From NCBI GenBank assembly GCA_044226535.1, contig JBGAGT010000013.1, forward strand, positions 1 to 64,000: a stretch of DNA of 64,000 bases. Direction: 5' to 3'. The notes beneath the pieces are model-generated. The model had not been told where the DNA came from. It ran no database searches and saw nothing but the letters and a program-made list of their open reading frames with translations. Positions 26,045 to 35,975 of this stretch are shown in pieces (position 1 is the first letter of the stretch; every line of letters begins with the position of its first letter). The position numbers and the translations under genes are program-made. The DNA is from VBCG01 sp044226535 (GTDB taxonomy: Bacteria; Pseudomonadota; Gammaproteobacteria; Burkholderiales; Casimicrobiaceae).

Positions 26045-26143
26045 TATGCGAAGATCGCCCCGACTCCTGCCGGAGCGGCCCTTCGGAAATAAAACCCCGG
26101 GGGGTCGCGCCGGACGGCCACCGCGCATACTCCGGAGACTTCG

Positions 26144-27217
<1,074 letters not shown>

Positions 27218-27235
27218 CGCGGCCCGCACGATCAC

Positions 27236-27331
27236 GTCGTCCCTGGGCAAGTCGTCAACCCCGCGCAAGCCGTCATCCCCGCGAAAGCCGTCATCCCCGC
27301 GAAAGCCGTCATCCCCGCGAAAGCGGGGACC
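27236..27331 (+). repeat. Tandem 18-bp units ending in a palindromic REP-like element
   Basis: Four consecutive 18-bp units (27236, 27254, 27272 and 27290; consensus GTCATCCCCGCGAAAGCC, the first two degenerate) lead into a complete palindromic copy at 27308-27331 that ends AAGCGGGGACC. The unit is the half-palindrome of the dispersed GTCAT(C/T)CCCGCG element also seen at 35976-36083. The array fills the recA-recX gap and ends 3 bp before the recX ATG. Confidence 0.85.
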
Positions 27332-27334
27332 CAG

Positions 27335-27841
27335 ATGAAGCGATTCGCGCGCCGCCCGGGGCCGGCCGCGGCCGGCCCACCCAACGTCCGCGCCACCGCG
27401 ATCCGCATGCTCGCGCGTCGCGATTACGCGCGCGCCGAGCTCGAGCAGCGCCTCATCCAGCGGGGTGCGCCCGAGGGCGAGGTCGCGGTGGCGCTGGACG
27501 ACCTGGAGCGCCTCGGCCTCCTCTCCGACGCACGCTATGCGCATGCGCTGGTGTCGCGCATGTCGGGGCGCTACGCGCGCCGCGCCATCGAGCACACGAT
27601 GCGCGAGCAGGGCGTTGCCGCCGAAGCTGCCGCCGGCGTGAGCGACGAGCTGCATGCGCTCGACGACACGGCATCCGCGCGAGCACTCCTCGCCCGGCGT
27701 TTCCCCGAGCGCCCCGCCGACGACCGCGAGCGCGCGCGCCAGGTGCGCTTCCTGCAAAGCCGTGGCTATTCGCTCTCGCTGGCGCTCAAGCTGGTGCGCG
27801 AGCCCCGCGAGGACGAAGGACCCGGCGACGGCTCGCGATAG
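27335..27841 (+). CDS. recX: Regulatory protein RecX
   Basis: This 168-residue RecX is built of three-helix repeats: ATAIRMLARRDYARAELEQRLIQRGAP, LERLGLLSDARYAHALVSRM and RFLQSRGYSLSLALKLV. RecX caps RecA filaments and inhibits strand exchange. It follows recA as is usual. The ATG at 27335 is immediately after a repeat array and has no Shine-Dalgarno sequence, so expression may differ from relatives. Confidence 0.9.
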   Translation: MKRFARRPGPAAAGPPNVRATAIRMLARRDYARAELEQRLIQRGAPEGEVAVALDDLERLGLLSDARYAHALVSRMSGRYARRAIEHTMREQGVAAEAAAGVSDELHALDDTASARALLARRFPERPADDRERARQVRFLQSRGYSLSLALKLVREPREDEGPGDGSR

Positions 27842-27884
27842 TCCGCGGGCCGGGAACCCGGGACGGTGCAGGCCCCGGGGCTGC

Positions 27885-27913
27885 TTTCGAACGACCGTTC
27901 AACGCGGTATATT
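27885..27913 (+). promoter_or_regulatory. Promoter of the PqqD/HPr-kinase-like cluster with GAAC-N4-GTTC operator
   Basis: TTTCGA (27885-27890) and TATATT (27908-27913), spaced by 17 bp, form a weak promoter. The palindrome GAACGACCGTTC (27889-27900) lies between the boxes. It shares 13 of the 14 bases TCGAACGAYCGTTC with the recA upstream site. Confidence 0.5.
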
Positions 27914-27958
27914 CGAAATCTTTTCCCACGCTGCCCGCACGCGCTTCCCGAGCCCGCC

Positions 27959-28408
27959 ATGACCGCCGCGCACCGCTTCGAACTCAACGAGCCGACGATC
28001 GTCGCCGAGACCGTCGACGGGGAAGTCATGGTCATGAACCTGCGCGACGGCATCTACTACAGCGTCGCGGGGGCCGGCGCGGCCCTGTGGGATGCGCTGG
28101 CCGGCGGCGTGGCGCTCGAGGTCATCGCGCCCGCGCTCGCCGACGCGGCCGGGATCAGCGACCTGCGTGCGTCGCAGGACCTCGACGCATTCGTCGCGCG
28201 GCTCGGTGAGGAGTCGATCCTGCGGCCCCGCACCGACGGCGGCGCGGGCGGCGACGGGGAGATCGCGGTCACCCTCCCCGACGGGTTCGACTACGCGGGC
28301 CTCGTGGTGGAGCGCTTCGACGACATGCGCGCGATGCTGGTGCTCGATCCCGTGCACGAAGTCGGCGAATTCGGATGGCCCCAGGCGGGGGGCGAACGCG
28401 GGGCATGA
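27959..28408 (+). CDS. PqqD-family protein (RiPP recognition-like)
   Basis: This 149-residue protein has an N-terminal PqqD-like domain (FELNEPTIVAETVDGEVMVMNLRDGIYYSVAGAGAALWDALAGG, about residues 6-50, plus the following helices). It then has an extension of about 60 residues ending in a short conserved-looking strand region (FDYAGLVVERFDDMRAMLVLDPVHEVGEFGW). PqqD domains bind leader peptides in peptide-modification systems, and PqqD-like proteins also occur with HPr-kinase-like proteins in the HPr-rel-A neighbourhood. The ATG at 27959 opens a coupled five-gene operon. No precursor peptide is recognised next to it. Confidence 0.82.
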   Translation: MTAAHRFELNEPTIVAETVDGEVMVMNLRDGIYYSVAGAGAALWDALAGGVALEVIAPALADAAGISDLRASQDLDAFVARLGEESILRPRTDGGAGGDGEIAVTLPDGFDYAGLVVERFDDMRAMLVLDPVHEVGEFGWPQAGGERGA

Positions 28409-29559
28409 GCGTGAGGGGCGATGGCGCGGTCCGGGGCGACATCCGCACCCTGATCGACGCGCTCGACGAAGCCGCCGTGCTGCGCGGCGGGCGCGGGCTT
28501 CGCAGCACCGACTACGCGATGGGCGGCGGCCGCTGGCGCGTGCACGCCGGCGCCGGCAGCGATGTCGCCCACATGCTGGACGCCTGCGCACCGCTGGCGC
28601 TTCGCGGCGCTGACGCCCCCGACTCGCCGGAAGTCGACCTCGACCTCCATGTCTGGAACGACGCGTGTGATCGCGTCGCGCCGGCACGCCTCGGTCGCGC
28701 CCCGGGCGCCGCGGCGCGCGCCGCCCTCGACGCACCCGCGAACGCCGGGCGCGGGACGCAGGCCGATCTCACGGGTTATTCCGACGCCGCGAGCCATGCC
28801 TTCTGGATGCCGGCTGCCGGCGTCCTGTCGGTGATCGATTTCGAGCGGCGCCGCGCGCACTGGTGGATGCGCGATGCCGCGCAGGCGCCGTACTACGAGC
28901 GGGCGGCGCCCTTTCGCCACATCCTGCAATGGTGGATGTCGTCGCGGCGGGGCGCGCTGCTGCACGCGTCGGCGGTGGCGCAGGTCCCGCGCGGCAAGGC
29001 CGAGTCGCGCGGCGTGCTCATCGTCGGCCCGAGCGGCAGCGGCAAGTCCACCACGGCGCTCGCCTGCCTCGCCGCCGGCATGCAGTTCACCAGCGACGAC
29101 TACGTGCTGGTCGACGCGGCCACGCCGCCGCGCGCCCACATGGCGTACGCCACTTCCAAGATCGTGCGCGCGGACCTCGATCGCCAGCGCGCGTTGGCCG
29201 CGCACATGCTGAACCTCGAGCGCGTCGACGAGAAGCCGATGATGTTCGTCGATCGCTTCGCCGCGTCGTCGATCTGCACCGCGTTCACCATCACCGCGCT
29301 GGTGATGCCGCAGGTCGCGCACGCTTCGCGCACGCGCTTCGCGCCGGTCAGCGGTGCGACGATGCTGCGCGCGCTGGCGCCGAGCTCCCTGCTGCTGTTC
29401 CCGCTGGCGGGCGCACATGCGCTGCACCGCATGGGCGAGCTCTGCTCGCAGCTTCCCTGCTTCCGCGCCGAGCTCGCCGACGACGCGGGCGATGTCGCGA
29501 GCGCATTCGCGGCCTTCGTCGCCGATCCCGGCAACCCGGGCCTGCGCGCGGTGGCCTGA
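28405..29559 (+). CDS. HPr-kinase-like P-loop protein
   Basis: This 384-residue protein has a C-terminal HprK-like domain. RRGALLHASAVAQ is followed by the Walker A motif GPSGSGKST (residues 208-216) and then FTSDDYVLVD, typical of HprK-related serine kinases. The N-terminal 180 residues form a less conserved region with FWMPAAGVLSVIDFERRRAHWWM. No HPr phosphocarrier is nearby, so the phosphorylation target is unknown; family context suggests a role with the PqqD-like protein. It starts 4 bp inside the PqqD gene and shares one base with the next gene. Confidence 0.82.
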   Translation: MSVRGDGAVRGDIRTLIDALDEAAVLRGGRGLRSTDYAMGGGRWRVHAGAGSDVAHMLDACAPLALRGADAPDSPEVDLDLHVWNDACDRVAPARLGRAPGAAARAALDAPANAGRGTQADLTGYSDAASHAFWMPAAGVLSVIDFERRRAHWWMRDAAQAPYYERAAPFRHILQWWMSSRRGALLHASAVAQVPRGKAESRGVLIVGPSGSGKSTTALACLAAGMQFTSDDYVLVDAATPPRAHMAYATSKIVRADLDRQRALAAHMLNLERVDEKPMMFVDRFAASSICTAFTITALVMPQVAHASRTRFAPVSGATMLRALAPSSLLLFPLAGAHALHRMGELCSQLPCFRAELADDAGDVASAFAAFVADPGNPGLRAVA

Positions 29560-30245
29560 TGCGTGTTTCCGCCGTGCTGCCGGTGTACAACGGCGAGCGC
29601 TACCTCGCCGAGGCGCTCGACGGCGTGTTGGCGCAGACGCGCAGGCCCGACGAGCTCGTGGTCGTCGACGATGGCTCGACCGACGGGTCGCGGGGCATCC
29701 TCGCGCGCTACCCGGTGGACAGGCTGCTGCGCCAGGCCAACGGCGGCTGCGCCTCGGCGCGCAACCGGGGTGTCGGTGCCGCGACCGGCGAGGTGATCGC
29801 CTTCCTCGACCAGGACGACCGCTGGATGCCCGGTCATCTCGAGCGCGCGGTGGCCGCGCTCGAGCAGGACCCCGGGCTGGATTTCGTGGCTTCGGCCATC
29901 CGCAACTTCCTGTCCCCCGAGATGACGGCCTTGCCGCCCGGCGTCGAGCCCGCGATGCTCGCCGTGCCGCAGCACGGCATGGGCACCGGCACGTTGGTGG
30001 TGAGGCGCAGCCTCTTCGACCGCATCGGGACCTTCGACACCTCGATGATCCCGATAGACGACAGCGAGTGGCTGCTGCGCGCCATCGACGCCGGCGCGCG
30101 CTTCATCCATTTCGAGCAGCCGACGCTGGAGCGCCGCCTGCACGCCGGCAACCAGTCGCACCAGGTGCGCGGCACGCAAGCGCACGCGCGGCTGATGGCG
30201 CGCGCGCTGCACGCTTCGCTCAAGCGGCGCCGCGACGCCGCGTGA
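29559..30245 (+). CDS. Family 2 glycosyltransferase
   Basis: This 228-residue GT-A enzyme has the GT2 motifs VSAVLPVYNGERYLAEALDGVLAQTRRPDELVVVDDGSTDGS, NGGCASARNRGVGAATGEVIAFLDQDDRW and IDDSEWLLRAIDAG. It transfers a sugar from a nucleotide-sugar donor to an unknown acceptor. It has no membrane helix. It is translationally coupled on both sides (TGATG with the kinase gene, GTGA with the next glycosyltransferase). Confidence 0.88.
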   Translation: MRVSAVLPVYNGERYLAEALDGVLAQTRRPDELVVVDDGSTDGSRGILARYPVDRLLRQANGGCASARNRGVGAATGEVIAFLDQDDRWMPGHLERAVAALEQDPGLDFVASAIRNFLSPEMTALPPGVEPAMLAVPQHGMGTGTLVVRRSLFDRIGTFDTSMIPIDDSEWLLRAIDAGARFIHFEQPTLERRLHAGNQSHQVRGTQAHARLMARALHASLKRRRDAA

Positions 30246-30979
30246 GCGCCGTCGACGTCGTCATCCCCGCGTTCGACGCGGCGGCCCACCTGGGCGAGGC
30301 GATCGCCAGCGTGCGCGCGCAATCGCGCGCGGCCTCGCGCATCATCGTCGTCGACGACGCGTCCACCGACGCCACCGCCGCGGTCGCGCTGGCGGCCGGC
30401 GCGAACGCGGAGGCCACGCAATCCGCCGGCATGACCGGGCGGCTGCCCGCCGCCACGCCCGTCGGGCTCGTCCGCCTCGCGTCCAATCGCGGTGCGGCCG
30501 CGGCGCGCAACGCCGGCTTCGCGGCGACGCGGACACCGCTGGTGGCCTTCCTCGACGCCGACGATCGCTGGACGCCGCGCAAGCTGGAGCTCCAGTGCGC
30601 CGCGCTCGAGGAAGATCCCGCGCTGGCGTTCGTGCTGTGCCGGCTGCGCCAGTTCGTGAGCCCGGAAGTCGACGAGGCCGGCCGGCGGGTCCTGGCCTGC
30701 GACGACGCCCCGCAGGAAGGCTGGAGCGCCAGCGCGCTGCTGGTCCGGCGCGGCGCCTTCGAGGCGGTCGGCGGCTTTCCCGAAGCGCTGCGCGTCGGCG
30801 AGGCGATCGACTGGTTCAACCGCGCGCGCCACCTGCCGCACGCCATGCTCGAGCTGGTGGGCGTCGAGCGCCGCCTGCACGCCGCCAACTCGACGCGCCG
30901 CGCGAGGGTGACGGGGCGCGACTACCTCGACGTCGTCCGGCGCCACCGCGCGCGGCTGCGCTCGCAGGGGCAGGGCTGA
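30242..30979 (+). CDS. Second family 2 glycosyltransferase
   Basis: This 245-residue GT2 paralogue of the preceding gene has VDVVIPAFDAAAHLGEAIASVRAQSRAASRIIVVDDASTDATAA, NRGAAAARNAGFAATRTPLVAFLDADDRW, and a C-terminal GERL-like region (VGVERRLHAANSTRR). A stretch rich in Ala/Gly/Thr (residues 46-72) interrupts the usual fold after the first DxD-like motif. It starts at GTG 30242, overlapping the previous stop, and ends 4 bases before the nucleotidyltransferase gene. Confidence 0.86.
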   Translation: MSAVDVVIPAFDAAAHLGEAIASVRAQSRAASRIIVVDDASTDATAAVALAAGANAEATQSAGMTGRLPAATPVGLVRLASNRGAAAARNAGFAATRTPLVAFLDADDRWTPRKLELQCAALEEDPALAFVLCRLRQFVSPEVDEAGRRVLACDDAPQEGWSASALLVRRGAFEAVGGFPEALRVGEAIDWFNRARHLPHAMLELVGVERRLHAANSTRRARVTGRDYLDVVRRHRARLRSQGQG

Positions 30980-30983
30980 GTCG

Positions 30984-32132
30984 ATGGTGGCCCGGCGCGA
31001 CGGCGCGCGCGAAGCCTGGCGTCCCGACCCGATCCAGGAACTGCTGCTCGACGCCTGCATCGGCCCGACCGGGCAGGCGGCGGCGGCCTTCGCGCAGTGG
31101 CGCCGCCGCTGCGACCTCGACGCGGTCGATGCGGGCTCGCAGCGACTGCTGCCCCTGCTGGTGCCGCGCAAGTCGCTCCTCGATCCCGGCGACGCGGCCT
31201 GGCCGATCATCCGCGGCGTGTACCGGCGGGCCTTCGTCCACAACCAGCTCTTGTGCCGTCGCGGCGGCGAGATGCTCGCCGCGCTGGCCGCGCGCGGCAT
31301 CCCGTCGCTCGCCCTCAAGGGCGCCGCGCTCGTCACCTACTACGACGGCAACGCGGCGCTGCGGCCGATGAACGACTTCGACCTCCTGGTGCCGCGTTCG
31401 CGCGCCCGCGAGGCGATCGCCGTGCTCGCGAGCGCCGGCTGGCGGACGGGCTGGCCGCAGGCCGGGCGCCTGCCGGAGGTCTACCACGGTGCGGCGTTCC
31501 GGCCCTCGGACGGGCTCGAGCTCGACCTCGACCTGCACTGGTCGGTGCTGGACTCCGACGACGGCGCGCACGACCGCGCGCTGTGGGACGCCGCGGTGCC
31601 CTGCGTGCTGCCGGGGGTGGATACCCGCGCGCCTTGCGCCGAGGACCTGCTGGTGATCGTCTGCGCGCACGCGGCCGCCTGGGTGCCGCTGCCCCCCATC
31701 CGCTGGGTCGCCGACGCGGTGCGCATCACCGCGCAGCGCGCGGATGCGCTGGACTGGGACCGCGTCGTGGCGGCGGCGCGTGCCTGGCACGTCACGCTGC
31801 AGCTCGCCGACACGCTCGGCTACCTCGCGACGCGCTGGCGGGCGGACGTTCCCGCCGCCGCGCTCGACGCGCTGCGCCGCGCGCCGGTGGAGGAGGTCGA
31901 CCGTCGCGCCTATGCGGGGCTCGCGTCGCGCCCGCGCACCGCCGCCTACCTGATGCGCCCGTGGCGACGCTACCGGTTGCTGTCGCGCTCGCGTCCCGCC
32001 TGGCGTGCGCTACCCGGCTTCGTGCGCTACCTCGAGGTCACGCTCGGCCAGCCCCATTGGCGCGCGCTGCCTGCGGAGATCCTGCGCCGAGTGCTGCGCT
32101 TCCGCCGCGGGCGGCGCGGCATGGCGCGCTGA
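30984..32132 (+). CDS. Nucleotidyltransferase family protein (NTP_transf_5 type)
   Basis: This 382-residue protein has the core motif LALKGAALVTYYDGNAALRPMNDFDLLVPRSRAREAIAVL, with the KG and DFDLLV acidic pair of the NTP_transf_5 group, then LELDLDLHWSVLD and CAEDLLVIVCAHAA. Relatives occur with HPr-kinase-like and PqqD-like genes, but their substrate is not known. It is the last gene of the coupled cluster. Its 3' end overlaps the convergent glycosyltransferase ORF by 95 bp. Confidence 0.82.
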   Translation: MVARRDGAREAWRPDPIQELLLDACIGPTGQAAAAFAQWRRRCDLDAVDAGSQRLLPLLVPRKSLLDPGDAAWPIIRGVYRRAFVHNQLLCRRGGEMLAALAARGIPSLALKGAALVTYYDGNAALRPMNDFDLLVPRSRAREAIAVLASAGWRTGWPQAGRLPEVYHGAAFRPSDGLELDLDLHWSVLDSDDGAHDRALWDAAVPCVLPGVDTRAPCAEDLLVIVCAHAAAWVPLPPIRWVADAVRITAQRADALDWDRVVAAARAWHVTLQLADTLGYLATRWRADVPAAALDALRRAPVEEVDRRAYAGLASRPRTAAYLMRPWRRYRLLSRSRPAWRALPGFVRYLEVTLGQPHWRALPAEILRRVLRFRRGRRGMAR

Positions 32133-33156
32133 GCCCGTCGTCGCTGCCGCAGGCGCGTCCTGCGAGCAGGCGCAGCATCGCGTCCCCCGCATGGCGCTGC
32201 ACCGACTCGGCCCGTCGTCGCGCGTTGCGGGAAAGGCGGACGCGCAAGGCCGGGTCGTCGCGCATCGCCATGACGGCGTCGAACAGCGCATCGCTCCCCG
32301 TGGCGACCAGCGCGTCGCGTCCCGCGTCGAGGTAGCCTGCGTAGCCACCCTCCGGCGCGCAGGTGACCGGGACACCCGCGGCCATGGCCTCGAACACCAC
32401 GCGGCCGAAGGCCTCGTACCAGGTTGCCGAGGTGCGATAGACGAAGGCGTCCAGGCTGCGCAGGAACGCGAGCGCGGGCATCGCGCCCTCGGGCAGGATC
32501 TCGACCCCCGGCGTCCCGGCCAGCGCGCCGGCGAGGCAGGTCGCGCCCATCAGCCGCACGCGCACGCCCGCCGCGGCGAGCCTGCGGTACAGCGCGGGGT
32601 CGTCCGCGTGGTGCTTGGTGGGCTCGTCGCGCGAATGCCGCCCGACGGTGAACGATCGCGGCGCGAGGTGCGCGGGATCGCGCCAGGTGAAGTGCGCCAT
32701 GTCGATCGGGCTTTCCACGACCGGGCCGTGGCCGCGATGCCGCTCGCGCAGGGCGTGCGACGTGTACACGACTTCGGCCTGGCATCCGCTTCGCGCAATG
32801 CGCGCGAGGTTGTCGCGCAGCCAGCGCGGCTGGTCGGTGTTGAAGATCACCACCACGCGGCGCGGCGCGGCGAGGGCGACCCAGCGCCCCACGCTGAAGT
32901 ACGTCCCGACGAACACCAGCGTGCCGCGGCGCGGGAACTGGCCCAGCACGGGACGCAGGATGCGAGCGCCGGCCGCATGCAGCAACGAGGGCGCGGCGTT
33001 GCGGGCGCCCCAGACCTCGAGGGAGACGTGCGGCTCGAGCAGCCGGCGCATCTCCAGCACGCGCCATTCGGACCCACCGAAGGGATTGCGCAGCGGATTG
33101 ATGAGGTGCAGCGTCTGGTCGGGGGGCATGCTCTCGGCCTCGAGTCGAATCACCAC
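32038..33156 (-). CDS. GT4-like glycosyltransferase
   Basis: This 372-residue GT-B-type protein reads LHLINPLRNPFGGSEWRVLEM at the N-terminus and has the C-terminal donor-binding region SLDAFVYRTSATWYEAFGRVVFEAMAAGVPVTCAPEGGYAGYL, with the E-x7-E pattern of family 4. Its acceptor is unknown, but location beside two GT2 genes suggests a shared glycan. Start candidates are GTG 33156 (preceded by GGGGGAG) and ATG 33129. The last 30 residues overlap the convergent gene and are low complexity. Confidence 0.8.
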   Translation of the reverse strand: MVIRLEAESMPPDQTLHLINPLRNPFGGSEWRVLEMRRLLEPHVSLEVWGARNAAPSLLHAAGARILRPVLGQFPRRGTLVFVGTYFSVGRWVALAAPRRVVVIFNTDQPRWLRDNLARIARSGCQAEVVYTSHALRERHRGHGPVVESPIDMAHFTWRDPAHLAPRSFTVGRHSRDEPTKHHADDPALYRRLAAAGVRVRLMGATCLAGALAGTPGVEILPEGAMPALAFLRSLDAFVYRTSATWYEAFGRVVFEAMAAGVPVTCAPEGGYAGYLDAGRDALVATGSDALFDAVMAMRDDPALRVRLSRNARRRAESVQRHAGDAMLRLLAGRACGSDDGLSAPCRAARGGSAALGAGSPQAARANGAGRA

Positions 33157-33318
33157 CTGCGCCGGCTCCCCCCCCGTGAAGCCGCCAATCGCGCCCCCAT
33201 GTTAGGCGCGTCGCCGCCGTGGCGCGGTAAGCAATTGTTTCGCCCCCCGAGGTACAATGCAAGCTTTTGATTCTTGGGCGCATTCCGCGATGCGGAACGC
33301 CATGCCTCCGAGGCCCGC

Positions 33319-35967
33319 ATGACTGTCACCGTCAACGAGATCCGCAGCCGGTTCATCGAGTTCTTCGTGAACAACGGGCATACGCACGTGCCGAGCTCGT
33401 CGCTGGTCCCCGCCAACGACCCGACGCTGCTGTTCGTGAACTCGGGGATGGTGCAGTTCAAGGACGTGTTCCTCGGCCAGGACAAGCGGCCCTACAAGCG
33501 CGCGACCACGGCGCAGCGCTCCCTGCGCGCGGGCGGCAAGCACAACGACCTCGAGAACGTCGGCTACACCGCGCGCCACCACACGTTCTTCGAGATGCTG
33601 GGCAACTTCAGCTTCGGCGACTATTTCAAGCGCGACGCCATCCGCTTCGCCTGGACGCTCCTGACCGAGGTCTACGGGCTACCGAAGGAAAAGCTCTGGA
33701 CCACGGTGTACTTCGAGGACGACGAGGCCTACGACATCTGGACGAAGGAGATCGGCGTGCCCGCCGAGCGCTGCGTGCGCATCGGCGACAACAAGGGTGC
33801 GCGCTACGCCTCCGACAACTTCTGGCAGATGGCCGACACCGGCCCCTGCGGTCCCTGCTCGGAGATCTTCTACGACCACGGCCCGCATGTGTGGGGAGGT
33901 CCGCCGGGGTCGCCCGAGGCCGACGGCGACCGCTACATCGAGATCTGGAACCTGGTGTTCATGCAGTTCGACCGCCAGAAGGCGGCCGACGGCACGTTCA
34001 CCATGACGCCGCTGCCCAAGCCCTGCGTCGATACCGGCATGGGGCTCGAGCGCCTCGCGGCGGTGCTGCAGCACGTGCACTCGAACTACGAGATCGACCT
34101 CTTCCAGGACCTGATCCGCGCGGCGGTGCGCGAGACGGGGGCGAAGGACCTGCTGTCGCCCAGCCTGCGCGTCATCGCCGACCACATCCGTGCCTGCGCG
34201 TTCCTGGTGGTGGATGGCGTGATTCCCGGCAACGAGGGCCGCGGCTACGTGCTGCGCCGGATCGTCCGCCGCGCCATCCGCCACGGCTACCAGCTCGGCC
34301 AGAAGACGCCGTTCTTCCACAAGCTGGTCGAGGACCTCGACCGGCAGATGGGCGGCGCCTATCCCGAGCTCACGCGCGACAAGGCGCGCGTGGTCGAGGT
34401 GCTGAAGGCCGAGGAGGAGCGCTTCGGCGAGACGCTCGAGAACGGCATGAAGATCCTCGGCGACGCGCTGGGGCAGATCGAGAAGTCCGGCAGCAAGACG
34501 CTCGACGGGCGCACCGCGTTCACGCTCTACGACACCTTCGGCTTCCCGCTCGACCTGACCGCCGATGTCTGCCGCGAGCGCGGCGTGGCCGTCGACGAGG
34601 CGGGCTTCGACAAGGCGATGGACGAGCAGCGCGCGCGCGCGCGCGCTGCCTCGCAGTTCAAGATGGGCGACACGCTCGCCTACGATGGGCCGAAGACGGC
34701 CTTCCGTGGCTATGACTCGCTGGCCGAGGAGGCGACCATCGTCGCGCTGTACAAGGGCGGGGCGAAGGTCGACTCGCTGTCGGCGGGCGAAACCGGCGTG
34801 GTGGTGCTGAACCGCACGCCGTTCTATGCCGAGTCGGGTGGCCAGGTCGGCGATCGCGGCGAGCTGTCGCGCATGGGCTCGTGCCTGACGCTGTTCGCCG
34901 TCGAGGACACGCAGAAGATCCAGGCCGACGTGTTCGGCCACATCGGCGAGGTCAAGAACGGCGAGCTCAAGGTCGGCGATGCCATCGGCGCGGCGGTCGA
35001 CACCGACGCGCGCGGGCGCACCGTGCGCAACCACTCGGCGACGCACCTCATGCACAAGGCGTTGCGCGAGGTGCTGGGCCCCCACGTGCAGCAGAAGGGC
35101 TCGCTGGTCGACCCCGACAAGACGCGCTTCGACTTCGTGCACAACGCACCGATGACCGACGACGAGATCCGCCGCGTCGAGCGCATCGTCAACAACGAGG
35201 TCCTCGACAACCATGCGACCAGCGCGCGCGTGATGCCCATCGCCGACGCGCAGAAGCTCGGCGCGATGATGCTGTTCGGCGAGAAGTACGGCGACGAGGT
35301 GCGCGTGCTGGACATCGGCAGCTCGCGCGAGCTCTGCGGCGGCACGCACGTGGCGCGCACCGGCGACATCGGCCTGTTCAAGATCGTGTCGGAAAGCGGC
35401 GTGGCCGCGGGCATCCGCCGCGTCGAGGCGGTGACCGGCAAGGGCGCGCTGGCCTGGGTGCAGACGCAGGAGTCGGCGCTCAACCAGGCCGCGGCCGCGC
35501 TCAAGGCGCCGGTGTCCGAGGTCGACGCGCGCATCGCCCAGCTGATCGCCGAGGCGCGCGCGGCCGAGAAGGACCTGGCGCGCCTCAAGGCCAGGCTCGC
35601 GAGTTCGGCGGGCGACGACCTCGCCGGCAATGCCGCCGAGGTCAAGGGCGCCAAGGTCGTCGCGGCCGCGATGGACGGCGCCGACGCCAAGGGGCTGCGC
35701 GAGACCGTCGACAAGCTCAAGGACAAGCTGAAGAGCGCGGCCATCGTGCTCGGTGCCGTCAACGACGGCAAGGTCACGCTGATCGCGGGTGTCACGCCGG
35801 ACCTCGTCGCCAGGGTGAAGGCGGGCGACCTCGTCAACCACGTCGCGCAGCGTGTCGGCGGCAAGGGTGGAGGCCGTGCGGACATGGCGCAGGCGGGCGG
35901 TACCGACGCCGCGGCGCTGCCGGCGGCGCTGGCCTCCGTCAAGTCCTGGGTCGAGGAACGCCTTTGA
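33319..35967 (+). CDS. alaS: Alanyl-tRNA synthetase
   Basis: This is an 882-residue AlaRS with all domains. The class II catalytic core is NEIRSRFIEFF...HTHVPSSSLVP, NSGMVQFKDVFLG, RAGGKHNDLENVG and HHTFFEMLGNFSFGDYF. The editing domain has the zinc ligands HSATHLMHKALRE and CGGTHVARTGDIG. The C-terminal C-Ala domain ends GGKGGGRADMAQAGG. It charges tRNA-Ala and clears mischarged Ser. ATG 33319 is preferred over the in-frame 33274. GGTACAATGC (33251-33260) upstream contains a likely -10 element. Confidence 0.97.
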   Translation: MTVTVNEIRSRFIEFFVNNGHTHVPSSSLVPANDPTLLFVNSGMVQFKDVFLGQDKRPYKRATTAQRSLRAGGKHNDLENVGYTARHHTFFEMLGNFSFGDYFKRDAIRFAWTLLTEVYGLPKEKLWTTVYFEDDEAYDIWTKEIGVPAERCVRIGDNKGARYASDNFWQMADTGPCGPCSEIFYDHGPHVWGGPPGSPEADGDRYIEIWNLVFMQFDRQKAADGTFTMTPLPKPCVDTGMGLERLAAVLQHVHSNYEIDLFQDLIRAAVRETGAKDLLSPSLRVIADHIRACAFLVVDGVIPGNEGRGYVLRRIVRRAIRHGYQLGQKTPFFHKLVEDLDRQMGGAYPELTRDKARVVEVLKAEEERFGETLENGMKILGDALGQIEKSGSKTLDGRTAFTLYDTFGFPLDLTADVCRERGVAVDEAGFDKAMDEQRARARAASQFKMGDTLAYDGPKTAFRGYDSLAEEATIVALYKGGAKVDSLSAGETGVVVLNRTPFYAESGGQVGDRGELSRMGSCLTLFAVEDTQKIQADVFGHIGEVKNGELKVGDAIGAAVDTDARGRTVRNHSATHLMHKALREVLGPHVQQKGSLVDPDKTRFDFVHNAPMTDDEIRRVERIVNNEVLDNHATSARVMPIADAQKLGAMMLFGEKYGDEVRVLDIGSSRELCGGTHVARTGDIGLFKIVSESGVAAGIRRVEAVTGKGALAWVQTQESALNQAAAALKAPVSEVDARIAQLIAEARAAEKDLARLKARLASSAGDDLAGNAAEVKGAKVVAAAMDGADAKGLRETVDKLKDKLKSAAIVLGAVNDGKVTLIAGVTPDLVARVKAGDLVNHVAQRVGGKGGGRADMAQAGGTDAAALPAALASVKSWVEERL

Positions 35968-35975
35968 TGGTCAGC

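Noticed and set aside
27236..27331. CRISPR array
   Set aside because: Units are contiguous 18-mers without unique spacers, and they match the palindromic element at 35976-36083; no cas genes are present.
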